Assembly: GCA_905480235.1 (NCBI GenBank)
Contig: CAJQPP010000050.1
Coordinates: 1 to 64,000 of the forward strand
Reading direction: 5' to 3'
DNA from: an uncultured Pirellulaceae bacterium
GTDB taxonomy: Bacteria > Planctomycetota > Planctomycetia > Pirellulales > Pirellulaceae
DNA length: 64,000 bases
A program made the translations under genes and the position numbers. Below are positions 36,038 through 45,014 of this stretch, piece by piece (positions within the stretch are counted from its first letter, which is position 1; each line of letters starts with the position of its first letter). A model generated the notes under the pieces. The model did no database searches. It was not told the origin of the DNA and saw only the letters and a list, made by a program, of their open reading frames with translations.

Positions 36038-36056
36038 ATTCCCTTGCGGAATTTGG

Positions 36057-37139
36057 TTAGCCGCTGACTACCGGGTTTTTCTTTAAGCTTTGGTTTACCA
36101 GTCGTTTGGCGACTTCGATGGCTCGAAACAGACTGGTGGGATCCGCTTGGCCGGTACCGGCAATCTCGAAAGCGGTTCCGTGGGCCACGCTGGTGCGAAT
36201 GATGGGCAAGCCGAGCGTGACGTTTACCGCTTTGTGCATTCCTAATAATTTGAGTGCGATGTGGCCTTGGTCGTGATACATCGCCACGACCATATCGAAT
36301 TCCCCGGCGACCGCTCTCCCCATCAAGGTGTCACACGAAAAGGGGCCGTGGCAATCGATACCGAGTTGGCGGGCCTGGGCGATTGCCGGCGCGATGATTC
36401 GTGTCTCTTCATCGCCGAATAACCCATTTTCGCCGGCATGCGGATTCAAAGCCGCGACGGCAATGCGAGGTGCTCGAGTGAGGCCTTGATTTTGCAAGCA
36501 AGCGTTAGCGAATTGGTGGGCCAGTTTGCATTTGCTGAGAATTTGCTCAGAGGATAGCTCGTCCAATGCCTGACGCAAGGATTGGTGCAAAGTGGTGTGC
36601 ACGACGCCAGTCCCCATGTCACCGCCGACGTCTTGACCTTCGGGGATGTAAAGCATCATGGCGAATTCCTCGACACCACAGCGCTCGGCTAAAATCTCGG
36701 TATGGCCGGGAAACTGCTTTCCAGCCATACGAATCGATTCTTTGTTGAGCGGAGCCGTGACGATGGCGTCAATGGTGCCGTTTTGGGCCGCCGTGATGGC
36801 TGCCTGTAAGTAGGCAAAGGCAGCCTCGCCGGCCAATGCGCTGACTTGGCCTAGTGGAGCCAAGGCGGCCTGTGGTGGACCACATGGCAAGACCCGCATC
36901 ACCATTTCGGTGGAGGGTTCCGCAAAGGCATCCAGCAACGACTCTATGGGCTGAACGATCACGTTTTTAGCGGTGCAAATAACGGCTCTTCGCAGACATT
37001 CAACATCACCAAAAACGACATATTGATGACTTTTGTCCGAGGTCAACGCTGGCCAACCTGCCGCGAGGATTTCAGGGCCGATGCCTGCAGGATCCCCCAT
37101 TGTAAAACCCATCACCGGTTTTCGATCTGACATATTCAT
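36057..37139 (-). CDS. pdxA: 4-hydroxythreonine-4-phosphate dehydrogenase
   Basis: A 360-residue enzyme of pyridoxal phosphate synthesis that oxidises 4-phosphohydroxy-threonine using NAD. GFTMGDPAGIGPEI at the N-terminus, the substrate-site segment TAPLNKESIRMAGKQFPGHT, VAALNPHAGENGLFG and MYHDQGHIALKLLG, carrying the metal-binding His, are all typical of PdxA. LPIIRTSVAHGTAFEIAGTG completes the C-terminal signature. Length is normal to slightly long. It may start at ATG 37139 or 37133. It is divergent from dtd, with 99 bases between. Confidence 0.95.
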   Translation of the reverse strand: MNMSDRKPVMGFTMGDPAGIGPEILAAGWPALTSDKSHQYVVFGDVECLRRAVICTAKNVIVQPIESLLDAFAEPSTEMVMRVLPCGPPQAALAPLGQVSALAGEAAFAYLQAAITAAQNGTIDAIVTAPLNKESIRMAGKQFPGHTEILAERCGVEEFAMMLYIPEGQDVGGDMGTGVVHTTLHQSLRQALDELSSEQILSKCKLAHQFANACLQNQGLTRAPRIAVAALNPHAGENGLFGDEETRIIAPAIAQARQLGIDCHGPFSCDTLMGRAVAGEFDMVVAMYHDQGHIALKLLGMHKAVNVTLGLPIIRTSVAHGTAFEIAGTGQADPTSLFRAIEVAKRLVNQSLKKNPVVSG

Positions 37140-37238
37140 GTTCGAATTGTAGCGAGATGATGCGGGAAGTCTTCAGGCCTTTTCCGGAATCGATCTGAGT
37201 ATTTTCAAGCCGTTGTGTTTACTTAAAGGCAAGGTCCC

Positions 37239-37688
37239 ATGAGAGGCTGTGTGCAACGCGTTTCCCGCGCTAAAGTTGAGGTCGACAGTCGCGTAGTTGG
37301 CGAAATTGGAATGGGATTGGCCGTTTTGCTGGGGGTGGGCAAGGGCGACACAGAGGCCGATGCCAAGTATCTGGCAGAGAAAATAACGCAGCTCCGAATT
37401 TTCCCCGACGCTGATGGGAAAATGAACCGCTCGCTACTGGACGTTTCTGGGCAGTTGTTAGCAATCAGCCAGTTCACGCTTTACGGAGATGTGCGGAAAG
37501 GGCGGCGCCCCAGTTTTATTCAGGCGGCCGCTCCCGAAATTGGAAATCGGCTTTATGAATACTTTGTAGAACAAGTTCGCGATTCGGGAGTCGTCGTGTC
37601 CACGGGCCAATTCCAGGCAGACATGCAGGTGGAGTTGGTTAACGACGGTCCCGTCACGATCATTCTGGATTCAGAGAAAACCATCTAG
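37239..37688 (+). CDS. dtd: D-aminoacyl-tRNA deacylase
   Basis: A 149-residue protein of the usual DTD size. [20 protein letters not shown] begins the family; [17 protein letters not shown] carries the conserved SQFTL motif with its catalytic Thr; and [15 protein letters not shown] holds the second motif (NxGPVT). The enzyme hydrolyses D-amino acids or Gly wrongly attached to tRNA, protecting translation. The start ATG at 37239 agrees with the family. A short direct repeat follows its stop. Confidence 0.95.
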   Translation: MRGCVQRVSRAKVEVDSRVVGEIGMGLAVLLGVGKGDTEADAKYLAEKITQLRIFPDADGKMNRSLLDVSGQLLAISQFTLYGDVRKGRRPSFIQAAAPEIGNRLYEYFVEQVRDSGVVVSTGQFQADMQVELVNDGPVTIILDSEKTI

Positions 37689-37691
37689 TAC

Positions 37692-37727
37692 ACAACAGCG
37701 AGATCGTTAGACAACAGCGAGGTCGTT
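37692..37727. repeat. Tandem 17-base direct repeat after dtd
   Basis: ACAACAGCGAGATCGTT at 37692-37708 is repeated at 37711-37727 with one change (A to G), a period of 19 bases. GTTGTGTG directly after it can pair with the CACAAC at the start of the first copy, so the whole may fold. Its role is unknown; a weak terminator for dtd is possible. Confidence 0.4.
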
Positions 37728-37846
37728 GTGTGAGCGTAACCCTGTTCCGCATTTGCCAAGCTAACGCGTGGGTGCCAACGTTATGTGCGTAAGCAGGCAG
37801 GGCGATCTCTCGCCAAGCTTCCAATACAACTGAGGGAAAAGACGAC

Positions 37847-38239
37847 CTACGGATCGATAGGAGGAACCGGGACCACCGGTTTTTTCTTTTCCATATACTC
37901 CACAAAGCCTTTGACCAAGTCGGAAATACTCTTGCCGGGAGCCATCCATTTTTCGAGGACTCGGCTGTCCACAGAAGGACCTTTTTTGCGGGTCGGTTTG
38001 CCGATGGGATCAACCACTCCACCACGCCAGATGGAGTAGAAGTAGAAGCCTTCCGGATGGTAAAGATGCTCGTCGATCTTGCCATCACCATCGACATCGA
38101 TGAACAGCATGTCCCAAATCCCGTCGTCGTTGAGGTCTTCAACGAACGTGAATTCTGCTTCAATCACCTGAGCCTCAGCAACACCCGTGTAGCAACACGA
38201 GAGAGCGATGGTCAGCAGAATGGCAACGCGGTTAAACAT
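37847..38239 (-). CDS. Small secreted EF-hand-like protein
   Basis: A 130-residue protein starting MFNRVAILLTIALSCCYTGV with a signal peptide cleaved near VAEAQ. The mature part has two adjacent calcium-loop-like motifs, DLNDDGIWDMLFIDVDGDGK, resembling EF-hand or thrombospondin/dockerin loops, then a Tyr/Phe-rich segment and a Pro-rich end (KKKPVVPVPPIDP). The ATG at 38239 is preferred over an ATG at 38305 because it gives a clean signal peptide. It is probably periplasmic or extracellular; the function is unknown. Confidence 0.6.
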   Translation of the reverse strand: MFNRVAILLTIALSCCYTGVAEAQVIEAEFTFVEDLNDDGIWDMLFIDVDGDGKIDEHLYHPEGFYFYSIWRGGVVDPIGKPTRKKGPSVDSRVLEKWMAPGKSISDLVKGFVEYMEKKKPVVPVPPIDP

Positions 38240-38429
38240 GATGGATTTCTTCGAGGAAAGGGGCTTTTCTACGGGCACTGTACGGGGAATCGGTAATAGA
38301 TTCAACCAAAGTACTTAAACTGTTACCGAAGTGAATGAATTCATGCGTGAAATCGCGGTTTTTTCCAGTTTAAAATGCCTTGAAAAAGCTATCAAAGTGA
38401 GACTTTTGGGTAAGGGCCACCCCGCCAAT

Positions 38430-39167
38430 TCACCTTCTTACGGGCTGCAGTTCTTTACCCAGTTCCCCAAGGTACTCGCTCGTGGGTGCGGTGATGGCTT
38501 GCAGATTAATTGGCTGGGCGTCAAAAAACGACATTAAATTGGAATCCCCCATGGCAATGACAACCAAGATCGCCAATTTGCCATAAGTCGAAAAGTTTCC
38601 CCAAGCGCTTTTGCTGAAAAATTTCAGGGCTGTTCCGGAGGACTTCTTTAACCGGGGTAGCGTTCGGCCTTTGAGATCGACGGAATACAATTCATCTAAA
38701 AGCAGGTGCGTCAGGAAGCCCATGACGACTGCCCAGGCCTTAAAGATGCGGATCCCAAATTCGGGCGAGAAGCTGATTAAATAGGTCGCGAGGCCGGCGA
38801 TTGCTGCGGCCGGGATACTATGCCACATGCCGCGGTGGACGGTGTACTTTTTGAATAATTTACCGCCAACGAATCGAAATAATATGTAAATAACCACCGA
38901 AGCGAACACGATGTGCTCCGGAGTCATGCCCAGCGCCTCGAATCGAGGGATCATCATTGCGGGGATCACAGCCGAAAGAAAGCAAAGCGTTTCTCGGACC
39001 GGGATACCCGTATCACTGTCTAAATCGGGTAGCATGCCCGCGACGCTGCAGAGTCCTGCCGCGATAACGCATTGCTGGAAGGGGATGTCCCAAATCAGAA
39101 GGGCGCCGGCACCGTATCCAATGCCAATTACCGTGCTGGTCGTGATGTGTGTTTTGAAGTCGGCCAT
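38430..39167 (-). CDS. YdjM/YbcI-type membrane-bound metal-dependent hydrolase family protein (DUF457)
   Basis: A 245-residue membrane protein starting MADFKTHITTSTVIGIGYGA at the ATG at 39167. The early His, CSVAGMLPDLDSDTGIP (conserved Pro-Asp-Asp region), YTVHRGMWHSIPAAAIAGL (HRGxxHS) and FLTHLLLDELYSVDLKG (THLLLDE) are the metal-binding signature of the DUF457 family, whose E. coli member YdjM is LexA-regulated. No SOS-like box was found upstream here. The catalytic activity of the family is not established. A longer reading to 39317 is unlikely. Confidence 0.85.
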   Translation of the reverse strand: MADFKTHITTSTVIGIGYGAGALLIWDIPFQQCVIAAGLCSVAGMLPDLDSDTGIPVRETLCFLSAVIPAMMIPRFEALGMTPEHIVFASVVIYILFRFVGGKLFKKYTVHRGMWHSIPAAAIAGLATYLISFSPEFGIRIFKAWAVVMGFLTHLLLDELYSVDLKGRTLPRLKKSSGTALKFFSKSAWGNFSTYGKLAILVVIAMGDSNLMSFFDAQPINLQAITAPTSEYLGELGKELQPVRR

Positions 39168-39434
39168 CGAAAATCGGATATTACAGGTTGATGGGCTGGG
39201 GAAAGTACAGGAATCTCGGTACGCGTTCCATTGCAAAAGCTGGCTCATGAATGGAAAACCAGTTGGCACCGTAGGAGCAGTTGACTCACAGACCGATGGG
39301 CGTTTGCTAGCGACCACAGGCGTGGGGACTCCCTCTCTACTTTGGCCTGTCGGCTGTTTTGGCCAAACTCTATACTCCGCCCGCTAATTTTTATGACATT
39401 CCGATTAGGCGACCTCCCGCAGGAGTTTACCGCG

Positions 39435-40301
39435 ATGCAGTTTTACGACTTGATCATGCTGGCCGTTTTGGGGCTCGCTGTTTTTTTTGGGTATTGGAAA
39501 GGTTTCGCATGGCAGTTGGCCTCTTTGACGGCCATCATTGTCAGCTATCTCGTGGCTAGAAATTTCAACGAGCCGGTTGCCAACATGATTGGGGGAGATC
39601 CCAGCTGGAACCGTTTCTTGGCGATGTTTATCTTGTTCACCGGAACATCTTTGTTGATTTGGTTGGGATTCGGCTTGGTCAAAGGCACGATTGAGAAGCT
39701 GCACCTCAAGGGATTCGATCGCCAGTTCGGAGCCATTCTTGGATTCGTCAAAGGTTTTGTCATCTGTACTTTGATCACGCTTTTTGGTGTTTCTTTGTTA
39801 GGAGAAAAGGCCGGACGCATGATCTGCACCTCCGTCAGCGGAAATTACATTGCCCGAGTGCTAAGTCACGCCGGCGGCGTAGTCCCTAAAGAGATCGAGG
39901 GTTATGTGAATCCATACATCGACAAATTTCAAAAGGAGATGGATGAACATAAAGGGGATGCTCCAACCGGGATGCATGCCTGGGATTCCATTAAGGGTGT
40001 TTTTGCCGGAAATGGAAACGGCGAAGCTGGCCGACCGGCAGCCCATGTCGGACAGTTGCAAAAAATTTCGCCGCAAAATCAATCCAGTAAACAACCGAGC
40101 TATACCGGCAGTTGGAGCAATTCGGGGGAAAGCCAAGCGGCTTCCAGTTCACCGAATTCGAGCGGTGGCTCATTTCAGGCACCATCCATTAAGGCCCCTC
40201 AGTCATTGCAGGGGGCGGCACAAGACTCGGTTCAGGACGCGGCAGAAAAGGCTATCCAGGATGCCTGGAAAAAAGCTTGGGGTGGCAACAGTAAACGGTA
40301 G
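39435..40301 (+). CDS. CvpA-like membrane protein with Ser/Gln-rich tail
   Basis: A 288-residue protein; the start ATG at 39435 has AGGAG about 10 bases upstream. It has four hydrophobic spans in the first 140 residues: MQFYDLIMLAVLGLAVFFGY, QLASLTAIIVSYLVA, FLAMFILFTGTSLLIWLGFG and LGFVKGFVICTLITLFGVS, the pattern of CvpA (colicin V production protein) family members, including the conserved GFDRQFGAILGFVKG. The cytoplasmic or periplasmic tail of about 130 residues is low complexity (Ser, Gln, Ala, Gly) and ends with a Lys-rich amphipathic helix. The function of the family is uncertain. Confidence 0.75.
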   Translation: MQFYDLIMLAVLGLAVFFGYWKGFAWQLASLTAIIVSYLVARNFNEPVANMIGGDPSWNRFLAMFILFTGTSLLIWLGFGLVKGTIEKLHLKGFDRQFGAILGFVKGFVICTLITLFGVSLLGEKAGRMICTSVSGNYIARVLSHAGGVVPKEIEGYVNPYIDKFQKEMDEHKGDAPTGMHAWDSIKGVFAGNGNGEAGRPAAHVGQLQKISPQNQSSKQPSYTGSWSNSGESQAASSSPNSSGGSFQAPSIKAPQSLQGAAQDSVQDAAEKAIQDAWKKAWGGNSKR

Positions 40302-40330
40302 CCTTGGGGTCGTTAACGATTTTTTCTGCC

Positions 40331-41314
40331 CTAACCTCGGGCAAGATATTGACAAAACGTCTCGCGATCAATGTTGGATCCACAGGCGATAATGCCAACT
40401 CGCTTGCCTTTTGCTTTTTCTTTGAGAGGGCCAATCAGCGCTGCCAAGGTAGCCGCTGCCGCCGGTTCTGCCACCAGTTTTAGATCGTTGAACATGATGG
40501 CCATGCTACGAAATAATTCGTCATCCGAAACAAGCACGATTTCGTTGATGTGTGAGCGACAGATATTGAAAGAGTAGGGCAGGGCAAAGGGCGCGCCCAA
40601 GCTTTTCGCAACCGTCTCGACCGAAGCGATCTTCTCCGGTTTCCCGGAGGCGAAACTCAAGGCCATGCTGCAGGCGCCGTGCGGCTCTACGCCATAGATT
40701 TCGCAGTCAGGATTGCAGAGTTTGATGGCCGCCGACATGCCAGCCGCCAACCCGCCCCCGCCGATGGGAACGATGGCCATGTCCAGTGGCACATCCAAGG
40801 CGAGTGCCTGGCGATAAAGTTCGAGTCCCACCGTGCCGGTGCCTAGAACCGTTTTCGGACCGTCGAAAGGGTGAATGTACTTACGCCCTTCTTCCTTTTC
40901 AATTTGCTCGACCATCTCGAAGCCGGCCATGACATCTTCGATCAACATGACTTCGGTTCCCATGGCGCGACACTTCTCGACGCGGGAGGTCGGCGCATTG
41001 GACGGCATCACGACTTTCGCGTGGGTGCCGAGAACGCCTGCCGCGTAGCTAACAGCGATGGCGTGATTGCCGGCACTGATGGCCGTGACGCCGCGCTGCA
41101 AATCTTCGCGGCTCATCTCCAACATCGAGCACAGAGCACCGCGTGGCTTAAAACTGCCGGCAAATTGAAACAGCTCTAATTTGATGGCGACTTCCGTTGT
41201 CGGGTCGACCCATTGGTTCTTGGAATCCCCTTTCCATATCCATGTAGGGGTTTCCAGAACTAGGTCGCCCAAAGATGCTTTGGCGGCTTCCAGTTCGGTG
41301 ATCGAAAAAGGCAT
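40331..41314 (-). CDS. PLP-dependent threonine dehydratase / serine racemase-like enzyme
   Basis: A 327-residue fold-type II PLP enzyme starting MPFSITELEAAKASLGDLVL. The Schiff-base Lys lies in LFQFAGSFKPRGALCSML, the phosphate-binding glycine loop is PIGGGGLAAGMSAAIK, and SAGNHAIAVSYAAG carries the conserved Asn. The protein lacks the C-terminal regulatory ACT-like domain of biosynthetic IlvA, so it resembles catabolic threonine dehydratases and serine racemases. Which substrate it prefers cannot be decided. An ATG or similar at 41386 would add 24 residues and is less likely. It converges with the CvpA-like gene (29 bases). Confidence 0.82.
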   Translation of the reverse strand: MPFSITELEAAKASLGDLVLETPTWIWKGDSKNQWVDPTTEVAIKLELFQFAGSFKPRGALCSMLEMSREDLQRGVTAISAGNHAIAVSYAAGVLGTHAKVVMPSNAPTSRVEKCRAMGTEVMLIEDVMAGFEMVEQIEKEEGRKYIHPFDGPKTVLGTGTVGLELYRQALALDVPLDMAIVPIGGGGLAAGMSAAIKLCNPDCEIYGVEPHGACSMALSFASGKPEKIASVETVAKSLGAPFALPYSFNICRSHINEIVLVSDDELFRSMAIMFNDLKLVAEPAAAATLAALIGPLKEKAKGKRVGIIACGSNIDRETFCQYLARG

Positions 41315-41430
41315 GTTTTTTGCGTCGTTCGTTTTGAGTCGCGAGTGTTTCCAAAAATGTAACTCGGAAATACGATCGCACAACATGGCGCCAAGGGAAG
41401 CATCGGTTGCAAAAATCCATCAAGAATCTC

Positions 41431-41452
41431 GCAGGGCAGGGCAGGGCAGGGC
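41431..41452. repeat. Pentanucleotide repeat (GCAGG)4
   Basis: Four tandem GCAGG units followed by GC, 15 bases beyond the stop of the DUF4956 gene. It is the longest copy of the GGGCA-type repeat in the window. Related copies lie at 30336-30352 and 48801-48815. Confidence 0.65.
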
Positions 41453-41467
41453 GTTTGGCCGTTTTCG

Positions 41468-42076
41468 TTACTGCGAGTCGTCGGGTTGATAGTGGACCGT
41501 GATGTTGACTGCGGGTTTCAGTAAATCGATTTTCCCGGTCTTGATTCGGAGGGGTGTGAGACCGGTTCGTTGCTCAATATCGGCGAACAGTTCACTGCGT
41601 TTCTCGGGTTTTAATAAATCGACCCGGTCATAAATAATATCCCGCTTGGCAACTTTTTCAGAGCGAATTACTAATTCCATCAAGTAAGTGGCGGCAACGA
41701 TGGCGCAGTTCGTGGCCATCAATTCCGCATAGCTTGTTTTCTTGTTAGCCAGAGAATTGATAACTGCGATACCAATCACGATGAACAAGTAGGTCATCTC
41801 TTTTACTCGAATCGCATCCGTTCGATATCGAATGATGGCGAAGATCGCGAATAGACCCAACGCCATTCCCAACCCAAGATCTAATTTTTTGAGGGTAAAA
41901 CAAATGAAAAAAACCGTGACATTCATGAGCACAAAAGTGAACACGAAGGTACGGCTTTTTTGATGTCGGTTGTAGCTCAGGCCGACCACGAGCGCAAGAA
42001 ATATGAGATTGATAGCAAACCGCACGAGCAGTTTGTACAAATCGTCATCAAATAAGGGGACGCCTAGGAATTCCAT
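41468..42076 (-). CDS. DUF4956 membrane protein
   Basis: A 202-residue protein with four transmembrane helices (LLVRFAINLIFLALVVGLSY; FVFTFVLMNVTVFFICFTLK; LGMALGLFAIFAIIRYRTDA; MTYLFIVIGIAVINSLA) and a cytoplasmic C-terminal domain ending in DLLKPAVNITVHYQPD. FAIIRYRTDAIRVKEMTYLF is the DUF4956 signature. This family is commonly found with CotH and VTC-type polyphosphate polymerase genes. Here the CotH gene is immediately upstream (3 bases between stop and start), while no VTC gene is present. The activity is unknown. Confidence 0.85.
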   Translation of the reverse strand: MEFLGVPLFDDDLYKLLVRFAINLIFLALVVGLSYNRHQKSRTFVFTFVLMNVTVFFICFTLKKLDLGLGMALGLFAIFAIIRYRTDAIRVKEMTYLFIVIGIAVINSLANKKTSYAELMATNCAIVAATYLMELVIRSEKVAKRDIIYDRVDLLKPEKRSELFADIEQRTGLTPLRIKTGKIDLLKPAVNITVHYQPDDSQ

Positions 42077-42079
42077 GCG

Positions 42080-43840
42080 TTATTTTTTTTCCTCTGCTTC
42101 TGGCGGCTGGGTCGAAGTCGTTGGCAGCTTAATCATATCGCGGGGCAGTTCTTTTATCGCGGGGTGGTTGAGCAAATAAGCGGAACGTTTTTCTGCAAAA
42201 TCCCGTAGACTTCCTGGAAAAGCCGGCTTTTGTGGGTGGGTGCTGGAGTCAAAATCTTCATCGGCCATCAGCTTCCGTGTGTCTAGGTAGACTTCTGGCT
42301 CGATCAATTTTCGAGCTGCCGCCACTTGGGGGCCCAATTGTTCCCAAGCGATGTGGTCTTCCGCGATCGTTCGTAAATGCTGCAAATAACGCGTTCGTAA
42401 CGTTGGGTTGGCCAGCAGTTTGCTGCGAAGTGGAAAGCGGTCTTGATCCAAGCCGACCAAGGGATCCAGTGCGTAGCCTCCAGCTACCGACGATTTAGGT
42501 TCATTCGGTGGGGTGCGACGTTCAGCGGGTGATGGCTCGCCTCTCTTGGGTGGTGGACCATCAAATCCGGGAGGCGGACCTCCTCCGGGAGGCGGACCCC
42601 CTGGACCCCGCCGTCCGCCACGACCTTGCCGCCCACTGCGGCCTTTGGGCCCTCCGCGACCTCCGCGTGTAGCGCGGAATGACTCGTTCATGTCGTGAGG
42701 CAGGATGTGAAACTTACCGTCGGGATTTTGGTAGATACTGAAATCACTGGCTCTTACCCAATAGCCGTCGCTGTTGATCAATCCCACATCCGCTGCCAAG
42801 AACCAGAGCGTGCCATCAATATCCAAGATCGGATCCAGTTCGGTAATCAACTGGTCAGTCGGAGTCTCATTGAGGACTTTGCATAGTTGGATAAGATCTT
42901 TCCATGCTTGAGGGTTGTCTTTTGATTTAATTTCAAAACGCGTTCGATACTCTTCAACATCATCTCCGAGATAACGCAATCCGGCATCACCTCGGGGGCT
43001 GCCGTTGACTTTCCAGCGGTTGCCCTTGCGGGTCCCGTAATTCTCTTCGAGAAAATCTTTGTTGAACTGTTGCGAGTTGGCGTAGATGCCCCAGCTGCGG
43101 CCGTTGATTACGACTTTTACGAAGTTGACTTTCGGTGTGGCAATGTTTTGCTTGGCGACGTTGGAGTAAAGAAACGAACTCATCATGCTGCTGTCGCCGT
43201 TGCAGTTCAGTAGGTTCAAGGATTTGTAACCGTCCAGTCTTTGCTCGTCGTCGATAAAATCCATCGATAGGTTCAACGATCTTTTGGATCCATCCGGTAT
43301 CATGAAAAACGAAGATGCGCCCCGAAAGCTCATGCCGACACCTGGGTATTTGACGCCATCGACGGTGAGCGTTGCGGGAATCTCAACGTCAGTCGGTTTG
43401 AACGTTGCCATCTCCTGTTCCCAGTCGTCATGTTCAAAGTCGATGAAAATGGTTCGTAATACATCCTGATCGTAGAGGCCGGCATCGGCCAAGTTTTCCA
43501 CATCCGCCGGGGTTACTTGAGGGCCAGGTTTACCCGCCGGACGGTTTCCACGCCCACCAGGAGGGCCGCCGCGTTTGCCTCGTCGCTGATTGCGACCTTG
43601 TGCCTGCTGAAGTGACTTCCTCGCCTCGTCCCGTTCGGCCCGATTCAGTCTTCCATCTCCATCGGTGTCAAAATCGGCCACGATTTTTTGATCAGCTGAG
43701 TTAGGGCCACCACCGCCCGGGGGGCCCGGTTGAGCCACGGCGTGAAGATTGAGAATGAGGCTGAGGGCCAGGAATACCAAAGACACTAGCCCTGGCTTGA
43801 GCAAACTCCTCGGTGTGTGATTCGAGGTGAAAGATTGCAT
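42080..43840 (-). CDS. CotH family protein kinase-like protein with EF-hand, secreted
   Basis: A 586-residue protein starting MQSFTSNHTPRSLLKPGLVS at the ATG at 43840. A signal peptide (LVFLALSLILNLHAVA) is followed by a Gly/Pro stretch, an EF-hand DFDTDGDGRLNRAE, and the CotH domain: VGMSFRGASSF, KSLNLLNCNGDSSMMSSFLY, NGRSWGIYANSQQFNKDF, GTLWFLAADVGLINSDGYWV and FHILPHDMNESF. A long Gly/Arg/Pro-rich insert of about 80 residues follows the last motif. CotH proteins are atypical kinases that phosphorylate spore coat proteins in Bacillus. Here an envelope protein substrate is conceivable. The gene is coupled to DUF4956 (3-base gap). Confidence 0.85.
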   Translation of the reverse strand: MQSFTSNHTPRSLLKPGLVSLVFLALSLILNLHAVAQPGPPGGGGPNSADQKIVADFDTDGDGRLNRAERDEARKSLQQAQGRNQRRGKRGGPPGGRGNRPAGKPGPQVTPADVENLADAGLYDQDVLRTIFIDFEHDDWEQEMATFKPTDVEIPATLTVDGVKYPGVGMSFRGASSFFMIPDGSKRSLNLSMDFIDDEQRLDGYKSLNLLNCNGDSSMMSSFLYSNVAKQNIATPKVNFVKVVINGRSWGIYANSQQFNKDFLEENYGTRKGNRWKVNGSPRGDAGLRYLGDDVEEYRTRFEIKSKDNPQAWKDLIQLCKVLNETPTDQLITELDPILDIDGTLWFLAADVGLINSDGYWVRASDFSIYQNPDGKFHILPHDMNESFRATRGGRGGPKGRSGRQGRGGRRGPGGPPPGGGPPPGFDGPPPKRGEPSPAERRTPPNEPKSSVAGGYALDPLVGLDQDRFPLRSKLLANPTLRTRYLQHLRTIAEDHIAWEQLGPQVAAARKLIEPEVYLDTRKLMADEDFDSSTHPQKPAFPGSLRDFAEKRSAYLLNHPAIKELPRDMIKLPTTSTQPPEAEEKK

Positions 43841-45014
43841 TTTGAGCCTCAGCGAAAAAAAATTATAAGGTAGTGAAGGGCAGGGGAGAGCAGAATTATC
43901 CAACCCTCTCGATGAACACGCATTAAAACGCATGACCGGACACAGGATCTGGGAAAACGCGGCAATTATTTAGCAAATTCTCTTTTTTTACGGTGCCCGT
44001 CATCAGAGCATAATGGGAAGTCCGCACCGATCAAGATGCCGCACGGTGTCGATTGGATTTCGCAAGATCTGCTGCGATTTTCATAACGGGCTTGGTTCAC
44101 TGGAGCTGACCAAACGAAACTGGCAAATTCGTAATGCCCAAACCGCGTACGGGATGGGTCCCAATCAGATCCTTCGGCGACTTTCTCAAAAAGACTCGTT
44201 GCCGCAGCCTCCGACCGAGTGCAAAAAAATAGTCTAACCGCCCTGCTTTCAACACCGAAAATTCAGCGCTTTGCAAATTCTGATTGAACGCTGGATCAGG
44301 CGATCCCGGACAGTGTCTTGTGCGGATGAAATTTCTTGCCTCACTCAACTGAATAGAGAGTCCGCAGGATTGAAATCATCGTTGGCAACGTGTTGAGCTC
44401 AGGGGTTGGGAGCGAGATAGACAAATTAAGCCAAAATGTGTTTTGCCGGGTGCAATTGATAGATTCGTTACCATCCAACATTCGTTGATTTGATCCGCGG
44501 CTAAGAGGTATCTGCGACGCCTGAGCAAGTGGGTTCTTGAGAACTGGATGGGTCATCTAATAGCTCAGCGAATTGGGTTGGAAATCTCTTGAGCTGGCGC
44601 TCAATTGATTGTCGCCGAGTTGCAGGGTTCGGCAGACATCGGCGACTGGCGTCGCCGCTGATTAAAACGTCAACCGGTGATCGCAACAGGGCACTGCGGA
44701 TTGCCGAATGTGAAATTAAAGATGCGAATTCGTTGGATCGGGATCTCGCGTTTCGCCGTTGACTGGCTAAGCCACGCACCTGGACTTGGTAGATTCAGGC
44801 TGCGAAATCCAAAACCCGCTGCTTCCAAGGCAAAACCATACCCCAAACCGAACATAAGAAACATTATCGGACGTTGCGTGTAGGTGATATTTGTGGGGCT
44901 GCCAGCCTGCTGGTCTTGCTTTACCATCCTGTTCACCGACCCAATTTGCGTTTCCCAAATTGCTTTGCGTCGGCAATTAAAAGCGTTGGGGTAACCAACT
45001 CGAACTTGGCGTCT
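43841..45014. other. Long gene-poor region between cotH and accA
   Basis: 1,174 bases holding only short frames on both strands with unconvincing composition. No tRNA, ribosomal or other structured RNA, insertion sequence or long repeat was recognised. It may be regulatory, decayed, or carry an RNA I cannot identify. Confidence 0.4.
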
